Numbered from the stretch's first letter, positions 16,996 to 26,375 are shown. The stretch: DNA of 64,000 nucleotides from Ectopseudomonas chengduensis (GCF_015712065.1 NZ_JACFYZ010000016.1:1-64000), one strand, 5' to 3'. Notes: generated from the letters alone by a model not told the origin. Translations and numbers: made by a program.

Positions 16996-18546
16996 ATGAC
17001 CGCTAATCCTCTGCTGGAAACTCTTATTCCCCTGGTCGCCGATCTGTCTCGCGAGCTGGATGACGGCGAGCGTTATCGCCGCCTGCTCGCTGCCTTGCGC
17101 CAGTTGTTCCCTTGCGATGCCGTGGCGCTGCTGCGACTCGACGGCGAAATTCTGGTGCCCCTGGCGGTCGAGGGGCTGAGTGCCGATACCCTGGGACGGC
17201 GCTTCAGAGTCAGCGAGCATCCGCGTCTGGCTGCGTTGCTGGAGCACGCCGGACCGACGCGTTTCGCTGCCGACTGCGGCCTGCCTGACCCCTACGACGG
17301 CCTGGTCGAGGGGCTGCATGGCCACCTGGAAGTGCACGACTGCCTCGGTTGCCCGCTGTACCTGGACGAGCAGCTCTGGGGCCTGCTGACCCTGGATTCG
17401 CTCGACCCGGCCAGTTTCGGTCGGCTCGATCTGGACAGCCTCGAGGCCTTTGCCAGCCTGGCCGCGGCCACGGTCAAGGTCAGCCAGCGCATCAGCGGCC
17501 TGGCGCAGCGGGTCGAGGCCGAGCGCCAGCTCACCGAGCTGTACAAACAGGCGCGGCAGCAACCGCGCGAGCTGGTGGGGCAGAGCGCGGCGCTGCGCAA
17601 GCTGCAGGACGAGATTCGCCTGGTCGGTGACAGCCCGCTGACCGTGCTGATCACCGGCGAGACCGGGGTCGGCAAGGAGTTGGTGGCCGAGGCGATCCAC
17701 GCCGCCTCGCCGCGGGCGCAGCGTCCGCTGGTCAGCATCAACTGCGCGGCGTTACCCGATGCGCTGGTGGAGAGCGAACTGTTTGGCCATGTACGCGGCG
17801 CCTTCTCCGGGGCCATGAGCGAGCGCAGCGGCAAGTTCGAGCTGGCCGATGGCGGCAGCCTGTTTCTCGACGAAGTGGGTGAACTGCCGCTGGCGATCCA
17901 GGCCAAGCTGCTGCGCGTGCTGCAGAGTGGGCAGTTGCAGCGGGTTGGTTCGGATCGCGAACACCGCGTCGACGTGCGGGTGATCGCCGCCACCAACCGC
18001 GACCTGGCGGCTGAGGTGCGCGCCGGACGCTTTCGTGCCGACCTGTATCACCGCCTGAGCGTTTACCCGTTGCCGGTGCCGCCGCTGCGCGAACGTGGTC
18101 GCGATGTGCTGTTGCTGGCCGGCTACTTCCTCGAAGAGAACCGCGCTCGGTTCGGGCTGCGCAGCCTACGCCTGAGCCCTGAGGCGCAGAAGGCGCTGCT
18201 CGGTCATGATTGGCCGGGCAACGTGCGTGAACTGGAACACCTGATTGGCCGTGCGGCGATCAAGGCACTGGCGCGTCACGGCGAGCGACCGCGCATTCTC
18301 AGTCTGGACATACAGGACCTGGATTTGCCGACGGCCCAGGCGATGGCTGCCTCAGACGACGTGCTGGCGCCCATTGATCTACCTCCGGCAGGCCTGGAGC
18401 TGCGTGCGGCGGTGGATGTTTTTCAGCGCCAACTGATCGAGCAGTGCCTGGCGCGCCATCAGGGCAAATGGGCCGATGCGGCGCGTGAGCTGGGGGTGGA
18501 TCGTGCCAACCTCAGCCGTTTGGCCAAGCGGCTGGGTATTCGGTAG
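16996..18546 (+). CDS. fhpR: NorR-type NO-responsive sigma-54 activator (FhpR)
   Basis: 516 aa. N-terminal GAF domain (about 20-170) that in NorR binds NO through non-haem iron. Central AAA+ domain (about 190-425) with Walker A GETGVGKE, a GAFSGA loop that contacts sigma-54 (Ser in place of the usual Thr), and switch region LFLDEVGELP. C-terminal Fis-type helix-turn-helix (about 475-515). It is divergent from fhp, the gene it is expected to activate under NO. Function follows from architecture and neighbour; whether it also controls nnrS and ppyR depends on them sharing the fhp transcript. Confidence 0.93.
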   Translation: MTANPLLETLIPLVADLSRELDDGERYRRLLAALRQLFPCDAVALLRLDGEILVPLAVEGLSADTLGRRFRVSEHPRLAALLEHAGPTRFAADCGLPDPYDGLVEGLHGHLEVHDCLGCPLYLDEQLWGLLTLDSLDPASFGRLDLDSLEAFASLAAATVKVSQRISGLAQRVEAERQLTELYKQARQQPRELVGQSAALRKLQDEIRLVGDSPLTVLITGETGVGKELVAEAIHAASPRAQRPLVSINCAALPDALVESELFGHVRGAFSGAMSERSGKFELADGGSLFLDEVGELPLAIQAKLLRVLQSGQLQRVGSDREHRVDVRVIAATNRDLAAEVRAGRFRADLYHRLSVYPLPVPPLRERGRDVLLLAGYFLEENRARFGLRSLRLSPEAQKALLGHDWPGNVRELEHLIGRAAIKALARHGERPRILSLDIQDLDLPTAQAMAASDDVLAPIDLPPAGLELRAAVDVFQRQLIEQCLARHQGKWADAARELGVDRANLSRLAKRLGIR

Positions 18547-18565
18547 GGAGGAGCAAAAGGCTTGT

Positions 18566-18712
18566 GTAGGAGCCGCGCCTCGCGGCGAATGCGATCAAGC
18601 CAGCGGCGCAGAAGCAAAAGCTTCGCCCCGGGGCGGGGCTCCCACAGGCCGTAGCCCGGATGCAGTCCGGGGCCAGCAATTCTCAGGGTTCGCCCGGGCT
18701 ACAGTTGGAACA
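18566..18712. repeat. Tandem REP-like elements of two families
   Basis: GTAGGAGCCGCGCCTCGCGGCGAA... to GGGGCGGGGCTCCCAC (about 18566-18645) is followed by GTAGCCCGGATGCAGTCCGGG...CCCGGGCTAC (18651-18712). The second overlaps the last 14 bases of the convergent methyltransferase gene. Confidence 0.75.
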
Positions 18713-19625
18713 CCAGCGCTTTCAGGCCGCTTTCGGGCGAGATATCGGGAAACTCCGGCGGGTTGTCCAGGCGCTCGACGAAGCGCAGCTGCGGCGCCTC
18801 TGTTGCCATGCCGTCGATGAGGAAGTCCGGGCCGATGTCCGGGTCGTTGACGCAGGCCAGCACGGTGCCGTGCTCGCTGAGCAGCTCGGGCAGGCGCCGG
18901 AGGATCTTGCGGTAGTCCTGGGTGAGGGCGAAGCTGCCTTTCTGAAAGCTTGGCGGGTCGATGATCACCAGGTCATAAGGCCCGCTCTTGCGCACCTTGC
19001 CCCAGGACTTGAACAGCTCGTGGCCGAGAAACTCCACCCGGCTCAGGTCGTGCTCGTTCAGGCGATGGTTGTCGCGCCCGCGTGACAGCGCCGCACGGGC
19101 CATATCCAGGTTGACCACCTGCGCGGCACCGCCAGCGATGGCCGCCACGGAGAAACCGCAGGTATAGGCGAAGAGGTTGAGCACGCGTTTGCCGGCCGCC
19201 TGTTCGCGCACCCAGTGGCGACCCAGACGCATATCGAGGAACAGCCCGCTGTTCTGCTTGCTGCCGAGGTCGAGCAGGTAGCGCAGGCCGTCCTCGATGA
19301 TCGACCATTGCGCCTGTGGCTCGCCGGCCAGCCATTCGCTCTCGCTGCCCTGCACATAGCGGTGCTGCAGCAGCAGGCCGCGCGCACCGCTGGCCTGCCA
19401 TTGCGGTGTTTCCAGCAGTTCCATGAGCAGCGGCCGTAGTGCTGGCGACGGTTCGCGGAACAGCATCACCAGCACTACGCCGGAGAGCCAGTCCACGGTG
19501 ATCTGCTCCAGCCCCGGCCAGCAGCGGCCGCGGCCATGGAACAGGCGGCGGGTCTCGTGGCCGGGGTGATTTTCCAATGCCTGCAGCAGGTGCTCGCGCA
19601 GGGTGGCGAGGGCGGTGTCAGTCAT
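18699..19625 (-). CDS. Class I SAM-dependent methyltransferase, RlmI/RlmKL-like
   Basis: 308 aa. The SAM-binding motif is LNLFAYTCGFSVAAIAGG near residue 150 and the catalytic-type motif is IIDPPSFQKG near 225, the pattern of the rRNA m5C/m2G methyltransferase group (RlmI, and the RlmK half of RlmKL). It lacks the PUA domain of RlmI. The substrate is unknown but probably RNA. It overlaps the FKBP gene by 8 bp, so it is translationally coupled to it. Confidence 0.82.
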   Translation of the reverse strand: MTDTALATLREHLLQALENHPGHETRRLFHGRGRCWPGLEQITVDWLSGVVLVMLFREPSPALRPLLMELLETPQWQASGARGLLLQHRYVQGSESEWLAGEPQAQWSIIEDGLRYLLDLGSKQNSGLFLDMRLGRHWVREQAAGKRVLNLFAYTCGFSVAAIAGGAAQVVNLDMARAALSRGRDNHRLNEHDLSRVEFLGHELFKSWGKVRKSGPYDLVIIDPPSFQKGSFALTQDYRKILRRLPELLSEHGTVLACVNDPDIGPDFLIDGMATEAPQLRFVERLDNPPEFPDISPESGLKALVFQL

Positions 19626-19956
19626 CGCGGGTCAGCACTTCCAGCAGCTCGATCTCGAAGGTCAGGTTGGAGTTGGGTGGAATCGAGCCGACGCTGCGCT
19701 CGCCATAACCCAGGTGCGCGGGCACCTGCAGCTTACGCTTGCCGCCCACCTGCATGCCCATCAGACCCTGGTCCCAGCCCTTGATTACCCTGCCAGTGCC
19801 GATCACGCACTGGAACGGCTTGCCGCGCGAGAAGGACGAGTCGAACTCGCTGCCATCGGCCAGCCAGCCGCGATATTGGGTGGTGATCAGGGCGCCCTTG
19901 ACCACGGCCTTGCCGTCGCCCAGTTGCAGGTCTTCGATGATCAGTTGGTCAGTCAT
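19618..19956 (-). CDS. FKBP-type peptidyl-prolyl cis-trans isomerase, cytoplasmic
   Basis: 112 aa, a single FKBP domain without signal peptide. GWLADGSEFDSSFSRGKPF, VIKGWDQGLMGMQVGGKRK and IPPNSNLTFEIELL are the classical FKBP motifs. It helps proline isomerisation during folding. Middle gene of an apparent three-gene unit: truncated haemoglobin, FKBP, methyltransferase. Confidence 0.95.
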   Translation of the reverse strand: MTDQLIIEDLQLGDGKAVVKGALITTQYRGWLADGSEFDSSFSRGKPFQCVIGTGRVIKGWDQGLMGMQVGGKRKLQVPAHLGYGERSVGSIPPNSNLTFEIELLEVLTRDD

Positions 19957-19957
19957 A

Positions 19958-20386
19958 TCAGATTTCCTTGCGATGACGGTTTTGGCTGGCCTGTACCGAG
20001 CGCTCGGCGGGGACGCGCAGCTGGGTCAGCAGGTAGTCGGCGAAGGCGGGTGCATAGTTCTGTAGGGCGATGGCGCTGGCCATGCAGCTCAGCCAGCTTT
20101 CGGCCAGCGCCTGATCGATCGGCCACTGGGCATGAAAGGCCGGCATGCTGATGCTGCCGTATTTCTCGGCGAACAGGCGCGGCCCGCCCAGCCAACCGCT
20201 CAAGAAGCACGCCAGCTTGTCGCGCGAGGTGCTCAGGTCGGCGGGGTGCAGTGCGCGCAGGGCAGCCGCCTCAGGGCGTTCGTCCATCAGCCGGTAGAAA
20301 TCATCGACCAGGTCGCGCAGGCCGTCGATGCCACCGGCAGCCTGGTAGGAGGCATCGCCGGTGCCGTAGGGAGGTGTGTTGCTCAT
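19958..20386 (-). CDS. Group 2 truncated haemoglobin
   Basis: 142 aa. Two-over-two globin: GGIDGLRDLVDDFYRLM (helices A-B), a W at the GWLGGP turn, and proximal-region MPAFHAQWPI with the haem-binding His and the group-2 Trp near the G helix (ESWLSCM). The family binds O2 or NO and is linked to NO or peroxide detoxification. Start ATG at 20386 (MSNTPPYGTGD); the longer open frame has no support. It ends one base before the FKBP start. It lies only a few kilobases from fhp, but nothing shows shared control. Confidence 0.88.
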   Translation of the reverse strand: MSNTPPYGTGDASYQAAGGIDGLRDLVDDFYRLMDERPEAAALRALHPADLSTSRDKLACFLSGWLGGPRLFAEKYGSISMPAFHAQWPIDQALAESWLSCMASAIALQNYAPAFADYLLTQLRVPAERSVQASQNRHRKEI

Positions 20387-20458
20387 CGAACCATCGTCCG
20401 GAAAAGGCGCCATTGTAACCGCTGGCGTAGAATGGCCGGCCAGTTTGAAGTACATGCT

Positions 20459-20511
20459 CCTGTGGGAGGCGCTTTAGCGGCGACTATCGCGGCTGAAGCC
20501 GCTCCTACAGG
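20459..20511. repeat. REP palindrome, GTGGGAGGCGC...GCCGCTCCTAC family
   Basis: CCTGTGGGAGGCGCTTTAGCGGCGA and TCGCGGCTGAAGCCGCTCCTACAGG are imperfect complements. It lies between the divergent truncated-haemoglobin and polB genes. Relatives at 37765-37815 and 51797-51823. Confidence 0.8.
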
Positions 20512-20549
20512 TGCCCATGACCCGCCGTGCAACCCGTGACCCAATCCTG

Positions 20550-22913
20550 ATGACGCAACCCCAGCAAGGCTTCGTGCTCAGTCGCCATTGGCGCGACACG
20601 CCGGAGGGCACAGAAGTGGCCTTCTGGCTGGCGACCGATGCCGGCCCGCGCCAGATACGCCTGCCGTGCCAGGAGACGGTGGCTTTCATCCCCGCCGAGC
20701 AGCGTGCCTGGGCCGAGCCGCTATTGCGTAATGAGAAAGGCGTCGAGCTACGCGAGCTGACCTTGCGCGACTTCAAGCGCCGCCCGGTGCTGGGTTTGTA
20801 CTGCCGCCAGTACCGCCAGTTGCTGCAGCTGGAGAAGAAGCTGCGTCAGGTCGGCGTGGATGTCTACGAAGCCGATATCCGACCGCCGGATCGCTACCTG
20901 ATGGAGCGCTTTATCACCGCCAGCGTGCTGTTCGACGGTATCGAGCAGGAAGACGGCAGTCTGCTGTGCAAGTCGCTCAAACCCGCCGCCGATTACCGCC
21001 CGACGCTGCGCCTGGTGTCGCTGGATATCGAGACCAGCGCCCGTGGCGAGCTGTATTCCATCGCCCTGGAAGGTTGTGGTCAGCGCCAGGTGTACATGCT
21101 CGGCCCAGCCAATGGTGACGCCAGCATCGTCGACTTCGACCTGGAGTACTGCGACAGCCGCAAGACGCTGCTCGAACGCCTGAATGACTGGCTGCAGCGG
21201 CATGATCCGGACGCCATCATCGGCTGGAACCTGGTGCAGTTCGACCTGCGCGTGCTGCGCGATCACGCCGAGCAACTCAAGGTACCGCTGCTGCTGGGGC
21301 GTGGCGGCGACGTGATGGGCTGGCGCCAGCACAACAGCAGCCAGCACTACTTCGCCGAGGCGGCCGGGCGACTGATCATCGATGGTATCGAGGCGTTGCG
21401 TTCGGCGACCTGGAGCTTCCCCTCGTTCAGCCTGGAGTCGGTAGCGCAGACGTTGCTCGGTGAAGGCAAGGCGATCGACACGCCCTATGCACGGATGGAC
21501 GAGATCCAGCGCATGTTCGACGAGGACAAGCCGGCGCTGGCCCTCTACAACCTCAAGGACTGCGAGCTGGTCACGCGCATCTTCGCCCACACCGATCTGC
21601 TCGCTTTCCTCCTCGAACGCTCCAGCGTCACCGGCCTGGCGGCCGACCGCAGCGGTGGCTCGGTGGCGGCTTTCACCCACCTGTACCTGCCGCCCATGCA
21701 CCGCCTGGGTTTCGTCGCGCCGAATCTCGGCGACATTCGTGGCGAGAACAGCCCCGGCGGCTTCGTCATGGATTCGCGCCCCGGGCTGTACGACTCGGTG
21801 CTGGTGCTGGACTACAAGAGCCTGTATCCGTCGATCATCCGCAGCTTTCTGATCGACCCGCTAGGCCTGGTCGAAGGCCTGCAGCAACCGGATGACGAAC
21901 ACTCGGTGGAAGGCTTTCGCGGCGCGCGTTTCTCGCGTACCCGGCATTGTCTGCCGGCCATCGTCGAGCGCGTCTGGCAGGGCCGTGAGGCGGCCAAGCG
22001 TGACGGCAACGCGGCCTTGTCGCAGGCCCTTAAGATCATCATGAACGCTTTCTACGGCGTGCTTGGCTCCAGCGGCTGCCGTTTCTTCGATCCGCGCCTG
22101 GCTTCGTCGATCACCCTGCGCGGGCACCAGATCATGAAGCGCACCCGTGAGCTGATCGAAGCCGAGGGGCATGCGGTGATCTACGGCGACACCGACTCCA
22201 CTTTCGTCTGGCTCGGCCGTGCTCATGACGAGGACGAGGCAACGCGCATCGGCCGCGCACTGGTGGCCCGCGTGAACGCCTGGTGGCGTGAGCATCTGCA
22301 GCAGGAGCATGGCCTGACCAGCGCGCTGGAGTTGCAGTACGAAACCCACTATCGACGCTTTCTCATGCCCACTATCCGTGGCACCGAAGAGGGCAGCAAG
22401 AAGCGCTACGCTGGTCTGGTGCTCGGCGCCGATGGCAGCGAGCGCATGGTATTCAAGGGGCTGGAGACGGTACGCACCGACTGGTCGCCGCTGGCTCAGC
22501 GCTTTCAGCAGGAGCTGTATCGCCTGGTGTTTGCCGGGCTGCCGTACGAGGACTACGTGCGCGCCTACGTCAAAAGCACCCTGGCCGGCGAGCTGGACGA
22601 GTTGCTGGTCTATCGCAAGCGTTTGCGTCGGCGCCTCGACGACTACCAGCGCAACGTGCCGCCGCATGTGCGCGCCGCGCGCCTGGCCGACGAGCACAAC
22701 CAGCGTCTTGGCCGGCCGCTGCAATATCAGCGTGGCGGCTGGATCAGCTATCTGATCACCACAGGCGGGCCGCAACCGCTGGAGCGTCTGCTGTCGCCGG
22801 TGGACTACGAGCATTACATCAGCCGCCAGCTGAAGCCGGTGGCCGATGCCATCCTGCCGTTCGTCGGCGGCGACTTCGAGCGGTTGGTGGACGGGCAGCT
22901 CGGACTGTTCTGA
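20550..22913 (+). CDS. polB: DNA polymerase II (family B)
   Basis: SOS-class B-family polymerase with proofreading, used in replication restart and translesion synthesis. 787 aa from the chosen ATG (MTQPQQGFVLSRHWRDTP), which aligns with the E. coli N-terminus. An ATG eleven codons upstream is possible; neither has a good ribosome site. Exonuclease DxE in VSLDIETS (D159, E161); polymerase motif A DYKSLYPSII; motif B KIIMNAFYGVLG; motif C YGDTDS; KKRYAGL. Full length. No LexA box was found by eye upstream. The 5' gap is occupied by a REP. Confidence 0.96.
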   Translation: MTQPQQGFVLSRHWRDTPEGTEVAFWLATDAGPRQIRLPCQETVAFIPAEQRAWAEPLLRNEKGVELRELTLRDFKRRPVLGLYCRQYRQLLQLEKKLRQVGVDVYEADIRPPDRYLMERFITASVLFDGIEQEDGSLLCKSLKPAADYRPTLRLVSLDIETSARGELYSIALEGCGQRQVYMLGPANGDASIVDFDLEYCDSRKTLLERLNDWLQRHDPDAIIGWNLVQFDLRVLRDHAEQLKVPLLLGRGGDVMGWRQHNSSQHYFAEAAGRLIIDGIEALRSATWSFPSFSLESVAQTLLGEGKAIDTPYARMDEIQRMFDEDKPALALYNLKDCELVTRIFAHTDLLAFLLERSSVTGLAADRSGGSVAAFTHLYLPPMHRLGFVAPNLGDIRGENSPGGFVMDSRPGLYDSVLVLDYKSLYPSIIRSFLIDPLGLVEGLQQPDDEHSVEGFRGARFSRTRHCLPAIVERVWQGREAAKRDGNAALSQALKIIMNAFYGVLGSSGCRFFDPRLASSITLRGHQIMKRTRELIEAEGHAVIYGDTDSTFVWLGRAHDEDEATRIGRALVARVNAWWREHLQQEHGLTSALELQYETHYRRFLMPTIRGTEEGSKKRYAGLVLGADGSERMVFKGLETVRTDWSPLAQRFQQELYRLVFAGLPYEDYVRAYVKSTLAGELDELLVYRKRLRRRLDDYQRNVPPHVRAARLADEHNQRLGRPLQYQRGGWISYLITTGGPQPLERLLSPVDYEHYISRQLKPVADAILPFVGGDFERLVDGQLGLF

Positions 22914-22938
22914 AACCTTCGGATAAACAGCGAACCCC

Positions 22939-23001
22939 GTAGGAGCCCGCTTGCGGGCGATCCTGGTGCCGGCGGCTGATCGCCAGCAGGCTGGCTCCTA
23001 C
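22939..23001. repeat. REP palindrome, GTAGGAGCC...GGCTCCTAC family
   Basis: GTAGGAGCCCGCTTGCGGGCGAT is followed by GCGGCTGATCGCCAGCAGG and GGCTCCTAC. It separates polB from the alx-like gene. Confidence 0.85.
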
Positions 23002-23175
23002 AAGACGGCAGCAGGCTCTGTAGCGGCGTAGAGCCGGAAATACTTTGCAAAAATCGTCTCGTTGAGCAGCATTCTTGGCCTGAGTATCTTTGCGCCCGTG
23101 ATGCCGGGCCCCTCTGGCGGTTAACACCGCGATGTCGGAATCACAGTCTGTTCAATCTGACTGTAGGAGGGGCTC

Positions 23176-24162
23176 ATGACTGCCCTAGAACCGTTTCTCT
23201 TCGCCGACTTCCTCGGCACGGCCACCTGGTTGTGGCTGGTCTTCATCGCTGTCGTCATCTCCCTGCTGGCCTTCGACCTTGGCGTGCTGCATCGCGATAA
23301 CCGCGAAATCGGCGTGCGCGAGAGCCTATTGCTGTCGGGTGGCTACATCACTGCGGGTCTGCTGTTCGGTGTCTGGGTGTTCTTCCAGAAGGGCGGCGAC
23401 GCCAGCATGGATTACCTCACCGGCTTTCTGATCGAGAAATCGCTGTCGATGGACAACGTGTTTCTCATGGCCATGATCTTCAGCTTTCTCGCCATCCCGC
23501 GGCAGTACCAGCACAAGGTGCTGTTCTGGGGAATCATGGGCGTGCTGGTGCTGCGGGCGATCATGATCGGCCTGGGCGCCGCGCTGATCCACGAGTTCGC
23601 CTGGATCCTCTACGTGTTCGGTGCCTTCCTGTTCTTCACCGGCGTGAAGATGCTGTTCTCCAAGCTCGACGATGCGCCGGACTTGCAGAACAACGTGCTG
23701 GTGAAGTTCCTGCGCAAGCATCTGCGTGTTACCGACAATCTGCATGGCCAGCGCTTCTTCGTCCGTCAGGACGATGGCCAGGGCCGCAGCGTGCTGTGGG
23801 TGACGCCGCTGTTCCTGGCGCTGATCATGATCGAGTGCGCCGACCTGGTGTTCGCCATCGATAGCGTGCCGGCGATCTTCGCCATCACCCAGGACCCGTT
23901 CATCGTCTACACCTCGAACATCTTCGCCATCCTCGGCCTGCGCGCCCTGTACTTCGCCCTGGCTGCGCTGATCCACCGCTTCGCCTACCTCAAGTACGCG
24001 CTGGCCCTGGTTCTGGTGTTCATCGGCGCGAAGATCTTCCTGGTCGGGATCATCGGCAAGATCCCGGCGGTGGTGTCCCTGAGCGTAACCCTGGGCCTGC
24101 TGATCGGCGGTGTGCTGCTGTCGCTGTACAAGACCCGCGGCCAGCCGCCCGCGCAGATCTGA
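23176..24162 (+). CDS. TerC/Alx-family integral membrane protein
   Basis: 328 aa with about nine membrane segments. The family is linked to Mn(II) export and metal or alkaline-pH homeostasis. Characteristic acidic membrane motifs: FDLGVLHR near 34, EKSLSMDNVFLMAMIFSF near 95, and ECADLVFAIDSVPAIFAIT near 220. The start ATG follows a strong AGGAGGGGCT. E. coli alx is controlled by a yybP-ykoY Mn riboswitch; I looked at 23002-23175 and did not find its GGGGAGTA hallmark. Confidence 0.9.
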   Translation: MTALEPFLFADFLGTATWLWLVFIAVVISLLAFDLGVLHRDNREIGVRESLLLSGGYITAGLLFGVWVFFQKGGDASMDYLTGFLIEKSLSMDNVFLMAMIFSFLAIPRQYQHKVLFWGIMGVLVLRAIMIGLGAALIHEFAWILYVFGAFLFFTGVKMLFSKLDDAPDLQNNVLVKFLRKHLRVTDNLHGQRFFVRQDDGQGRSVLWVTPLFLALIMIECADLVFAIDSVPAIFAITQDPFIVYTSNIFAILGLRALYFALAALIHRFAYLKYALALVLVFIGAKIFLVGIIGKIPAVVSLSVTLGLLIGGVLLSLYKTRGQPPAQI

Positions 24163-24221
24163 TCACAGACTTTAACCCGGCTATGCACAACGTCTGGCCG
24201 GGTCCTCGAAACTGGAGAGCC

Positions 24222-24521
24222 ATGATGCACACACACTGGAAAAACCGACTTGCGCCTGTCGCACTGGGCCTGGCGTTGATAACTCTGGTCGGCTGCGATG
24301 CGGCCGAACAGTCAGCGCAGAAACTCGCGGAGGAGGCGAAGAAGGAAGCGCAGGCGCTGATCGAGGAGTCGGTCGGCGAAGTGGTCGATGAGGTCAACCG
24401 CCAGGTGGACTCTCTGCAGGAGTCCACCAATCGCGCCTTGGGCAAGGATGATAAGGAGCAGGACACCGAGGCACAGCAGGAAGATCCCGAGAAACCACTC
24501 GAGCAGGGCGTGGAAACCTGA
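24222..24521 (+). CDS. Small lipoprotein with amphipathic helix
   Basis: 99 aa. Two ATGs in tandem (24222, 24225) behind CTGGAGAG; the open frame starts 13 codons earlier without a ribosome site. Signal sequence with lipobox LVGC, the Cys at about residue 23, followed by DA: the Asp at +2 would favour retention in the inner membrane if the Lol rule applies. The mature part is a charged Ala/Glu/Lys/Gln-rich helix. No family recognised. It follows the alx-like gene by 60 bp. Confidence 0.8.
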   Translation: MMHTHWKNRLAPVALGLALITLVGCDAAEQSAQKLAEEAKKEAQALIEESVGEVVDEVNRQVDSLQESTNRALGKDDKEQDTEAQQEDPEKPLEQGVET

Positions 24522-24616
24522 TTCCAGGGCAGGATCGGGTAATGGAATTGAGTGTGTGAGAGCGGCAGTTGGCCTCAAAGAACGAGGCCACTGGCGGCTG
24601 AAAACCTTCCAACTGC

Positions 24617-25744
24617 TCAGCCCAGCAGGCGCCGCGGGCTGAGTATCGCCTCGTCAACGCCGGCTTTTACCAGGTGTTCCGGCAGCGACTGCCGACGGAT
24701 CAGCGCCGCACAGGCCTGGCCCATGGCCGCGCTGGTCTGGATGCCGTAGCCGCCCTGTGCTGCTACCCAGAAGAAGTCATCGGCGTGAGTGTCGAAGCCG
24801 CCGACCAGATCGCCGTCGGCGACGAAGCTGCGCAGGCCGGCCCAGGTATGCGCCGGGCGGCGAATCTGCAAGGTGGTGTGTGCCTCTATCTGATGGATAC
24901 CCAGTGCGATATCGAGCTCTTCCGGCTGTACGTCATGCGGCACTACCGGGTCGGCATTGGCGGGTGAGCCCAGCAGCAGGCCGGCATCGGGTTTGAAGTA
25001 GAAGGACTCATCCAGGCTTACCAGCGCCGGCCAGGCCTGGCAGTCGACACCCGTCGGACCGTCAAAGGTGAAGGCCGCACGGCGTTTGGGCTGCAGGCCG
25101 ATGCCGGGCAGCCCGGCCAGGTGCGCGATCTCATCGCACCAGGCACCGGCCGCATTGATCAGCACAGTCGCGCGGTAGCTTTGCCCGGCGCAATCCACCT
25201 GCCAGCCGCCAGCGTGGCGCATGATCGCCAGCGCGTCGCGGTTGCAGTGAATCTCACCACCTTGCTGGCGGATGCCACGCAGGTAACCCTGGTGCAGCGC
25301 TGCAGTATCGATATCGGCGGCGCTGGGGTCCAGCAGTGCGCCATGCACGTGCTCACGGCGCAGCACAGGCACCAGCGCGCAAGCCTCGTCAGCGCCGAGC
25401 AGGCGAGCCTCGGTGACATGCTCGCGGGCTTGTGCGTACTGGCGCTGCAACTCGGCGGCGTCACCGCTGAAATCCACCACCAGCTCGCCGCGCGGCGTCA
25501 GCAAGGGATGTTCGGCGAAACCGGCTGGTGGTGCGTCATAAAAGGCGCGGCTCGCGGCCGTCAGTGCGCGGACCTGCGGCGTGCCGTAGGCCACGGTGTA
25601 AAGCGCGGCCGAGCGGCCGGTGGCGTGATAACCGGGCTGCGCCTCGCGCTCGAGCAGGAGCGTCCTGCCGTGGCTGGCGAGGAAGTAGCCGGTGGACGCG
25701 CCGGCAATGCCGGCGCCGATGATCAGGTAATCGCAATGCTGCAT
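24617..25744 (-). CDS. FAD-dependent oxidoreductase (DAO / glycine-oxidase type)
   Basis: 375 aa. N-terminal FAD-binding motif YLIIGAGIAGASTGYFLA, then LLEREAQPGYHATGRSAAL (second FAD block); the C-terminal WAGLRSFVADGD...WVAAQGGYGIQTSAAMG block is typical of D-amino-acid dehydrogenase-like enzymes. The substrate cannot be told from sequence; an amine or D-amino acid is likely. The ATG at 25744 (MQHCDYLI) is chosen; a GTG five codons upstream is possible and neither has a clear ribosome site. Confidence 0.85.
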   Translation of the reverse strand: MQHCDYLIIGAGIAGASTGYFLASHGRTLLLEREAQPGYHATGRSAALYTVAYGTPQVRALTAASRAFYDAPPAGFAEHPLLTPRGELVVDFSGDAAELQRQYAQAREHVTEARLLGADEACALVPVLRREHVHGALLDPSAADIDTAALHQGYLRGIRQQGGEIHCNRDALAIMRHAGGWQVDCAGQSYRATVLINAAGAWCDEIAHLAGLPGIGLQPKRRAAFTFDGPTGVDCQAWPALVSLDESFYFKPDAGLLLGSPANADPVVPHDVQPEELDIALGIHQIEAHTTLQIRRPAHTWAGLRSFVADGDLVGGFDTHADDFFWVAAQGGYGIQTSAAMGQACAALIRRQSLPEHLVKAGVDEAILSPRRLLG

Positions 25745-25776
25745 GCCGCGTCTATCCACTGTGCAAGGTGATTTCG

Positions 25777-26031
25777 TCAGGGGGCGCTGTCCAGGTACTG
25801 CTCGAGAGGTTCAGGGACGAACAGTGGCTCCCGGCTGATCATGCGCACGCCGTCAGGGCCACTTTCCAGTAGGCGCCGTTCGCTGTGCGCCACGAGCAGG
25901 TCGAGACTGTACCCTGACGCGCTCAGGCTGGCAGAGATTTTCCGGATGGCCTGCAGTGCCGCAGGCAGATCGGACTCGAAATGGCCAAGCAACTGATCGT
26001 CATGGCGGATGGTGAGTCGGAAAATGGGCAT
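25777..26031 (-). CDS. Small hypothetical protein
   Basis: 84 aa from the ATG (MPIFRLTIRHDDQLL) that follows CCGAGGATCAA; an in-frame TTG eight codons upstream is less likely. Acidic, soluble, with no recognised motif. It lies 32 bp upstream of the FAD oxidoreductase in the same direction and may be its operon partner, or the tail of the thioredoxin-DUF2024-Rof operon. Confidence 0.65.
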   Translation of the reverse strand: MPIFRLTIRHDDQLLGHFESDLPAALQAIRKISASLSASGYSLDLLVAHSERRLLESGPDGVRMISREPLFVPEPLEQYLDSAP

Positions 26032-26086
26032 GGGTGATTGATCCTCGGATGGCAATGCGACCTTGTTTCAGGCACACGATAGGCAC

Positions 26087-26365
26087 TCAGACGGCGCAGT
26101 AACTGTCAGCTAGCACGATCCGGCCGAAGCTGGCGCCGGTGTTGAGCGGGGTGATGGCCAGCAACCGATCCAGGCGCAGCTCCTGCTGGCCGGTGTCGCC
26201 TTGCACCACCAGAAACTCCTCCTTGCTGGCTGTCGTGCGCGTGGTCAGCGCGTTGGCCTCGAAGCTCGGACCTTCGAGCCGTTCGATCAGCAAGCGATAG
26301 CCATGCATGCAGGCAATTTCCAGGTAGTCGTGCAGATCGCAGTTCAAGGGACGATAGGCGTTCAT
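26087..26365 (-). CDS. rof: Rof/YaeO-like Rho-binding antiterminator
   Basis: 92 aa. Rof binds the Rho hexamer and blocks its RNA-binding sites, reducing Rho-dependent termination. It resembles E. coli Rof: YRPLNCDLHDYLEIACMH corresponds to YQPINCDDYDNLELACQH, and QELRLDRLLAIT to RELRLDKITSF, both at matching positions. It follows the DUF2024 gene by 10 bp, so it should be under the same promoter, apparently controlled by the divergent MarR protein. Confidence 0.85.
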   Translation of the reverse strand: MNAYRPLNCDLHDYLEIACMHGYRLLIERLEGPSFEANALTTRTTASKEEFLVVQGDTGQQELRLDRLLAITPLNTGASFGRIVLADSYCAV

Positions 26366-26375
26366 GGGGTGTCTC

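Noticed and set aside
20456..20549. LexA box for polB
   Set aside because: No CTGT-N8-ACAG is seen between the REP and the start codon.
23002..23175. yybP-ykoY manganese riboswitch before the alx-like gene
   Set aside because: The conserved GGGGAGTA and the matching 3' pieces were not found; a covariance search (Rfam RF00080) would settle it.
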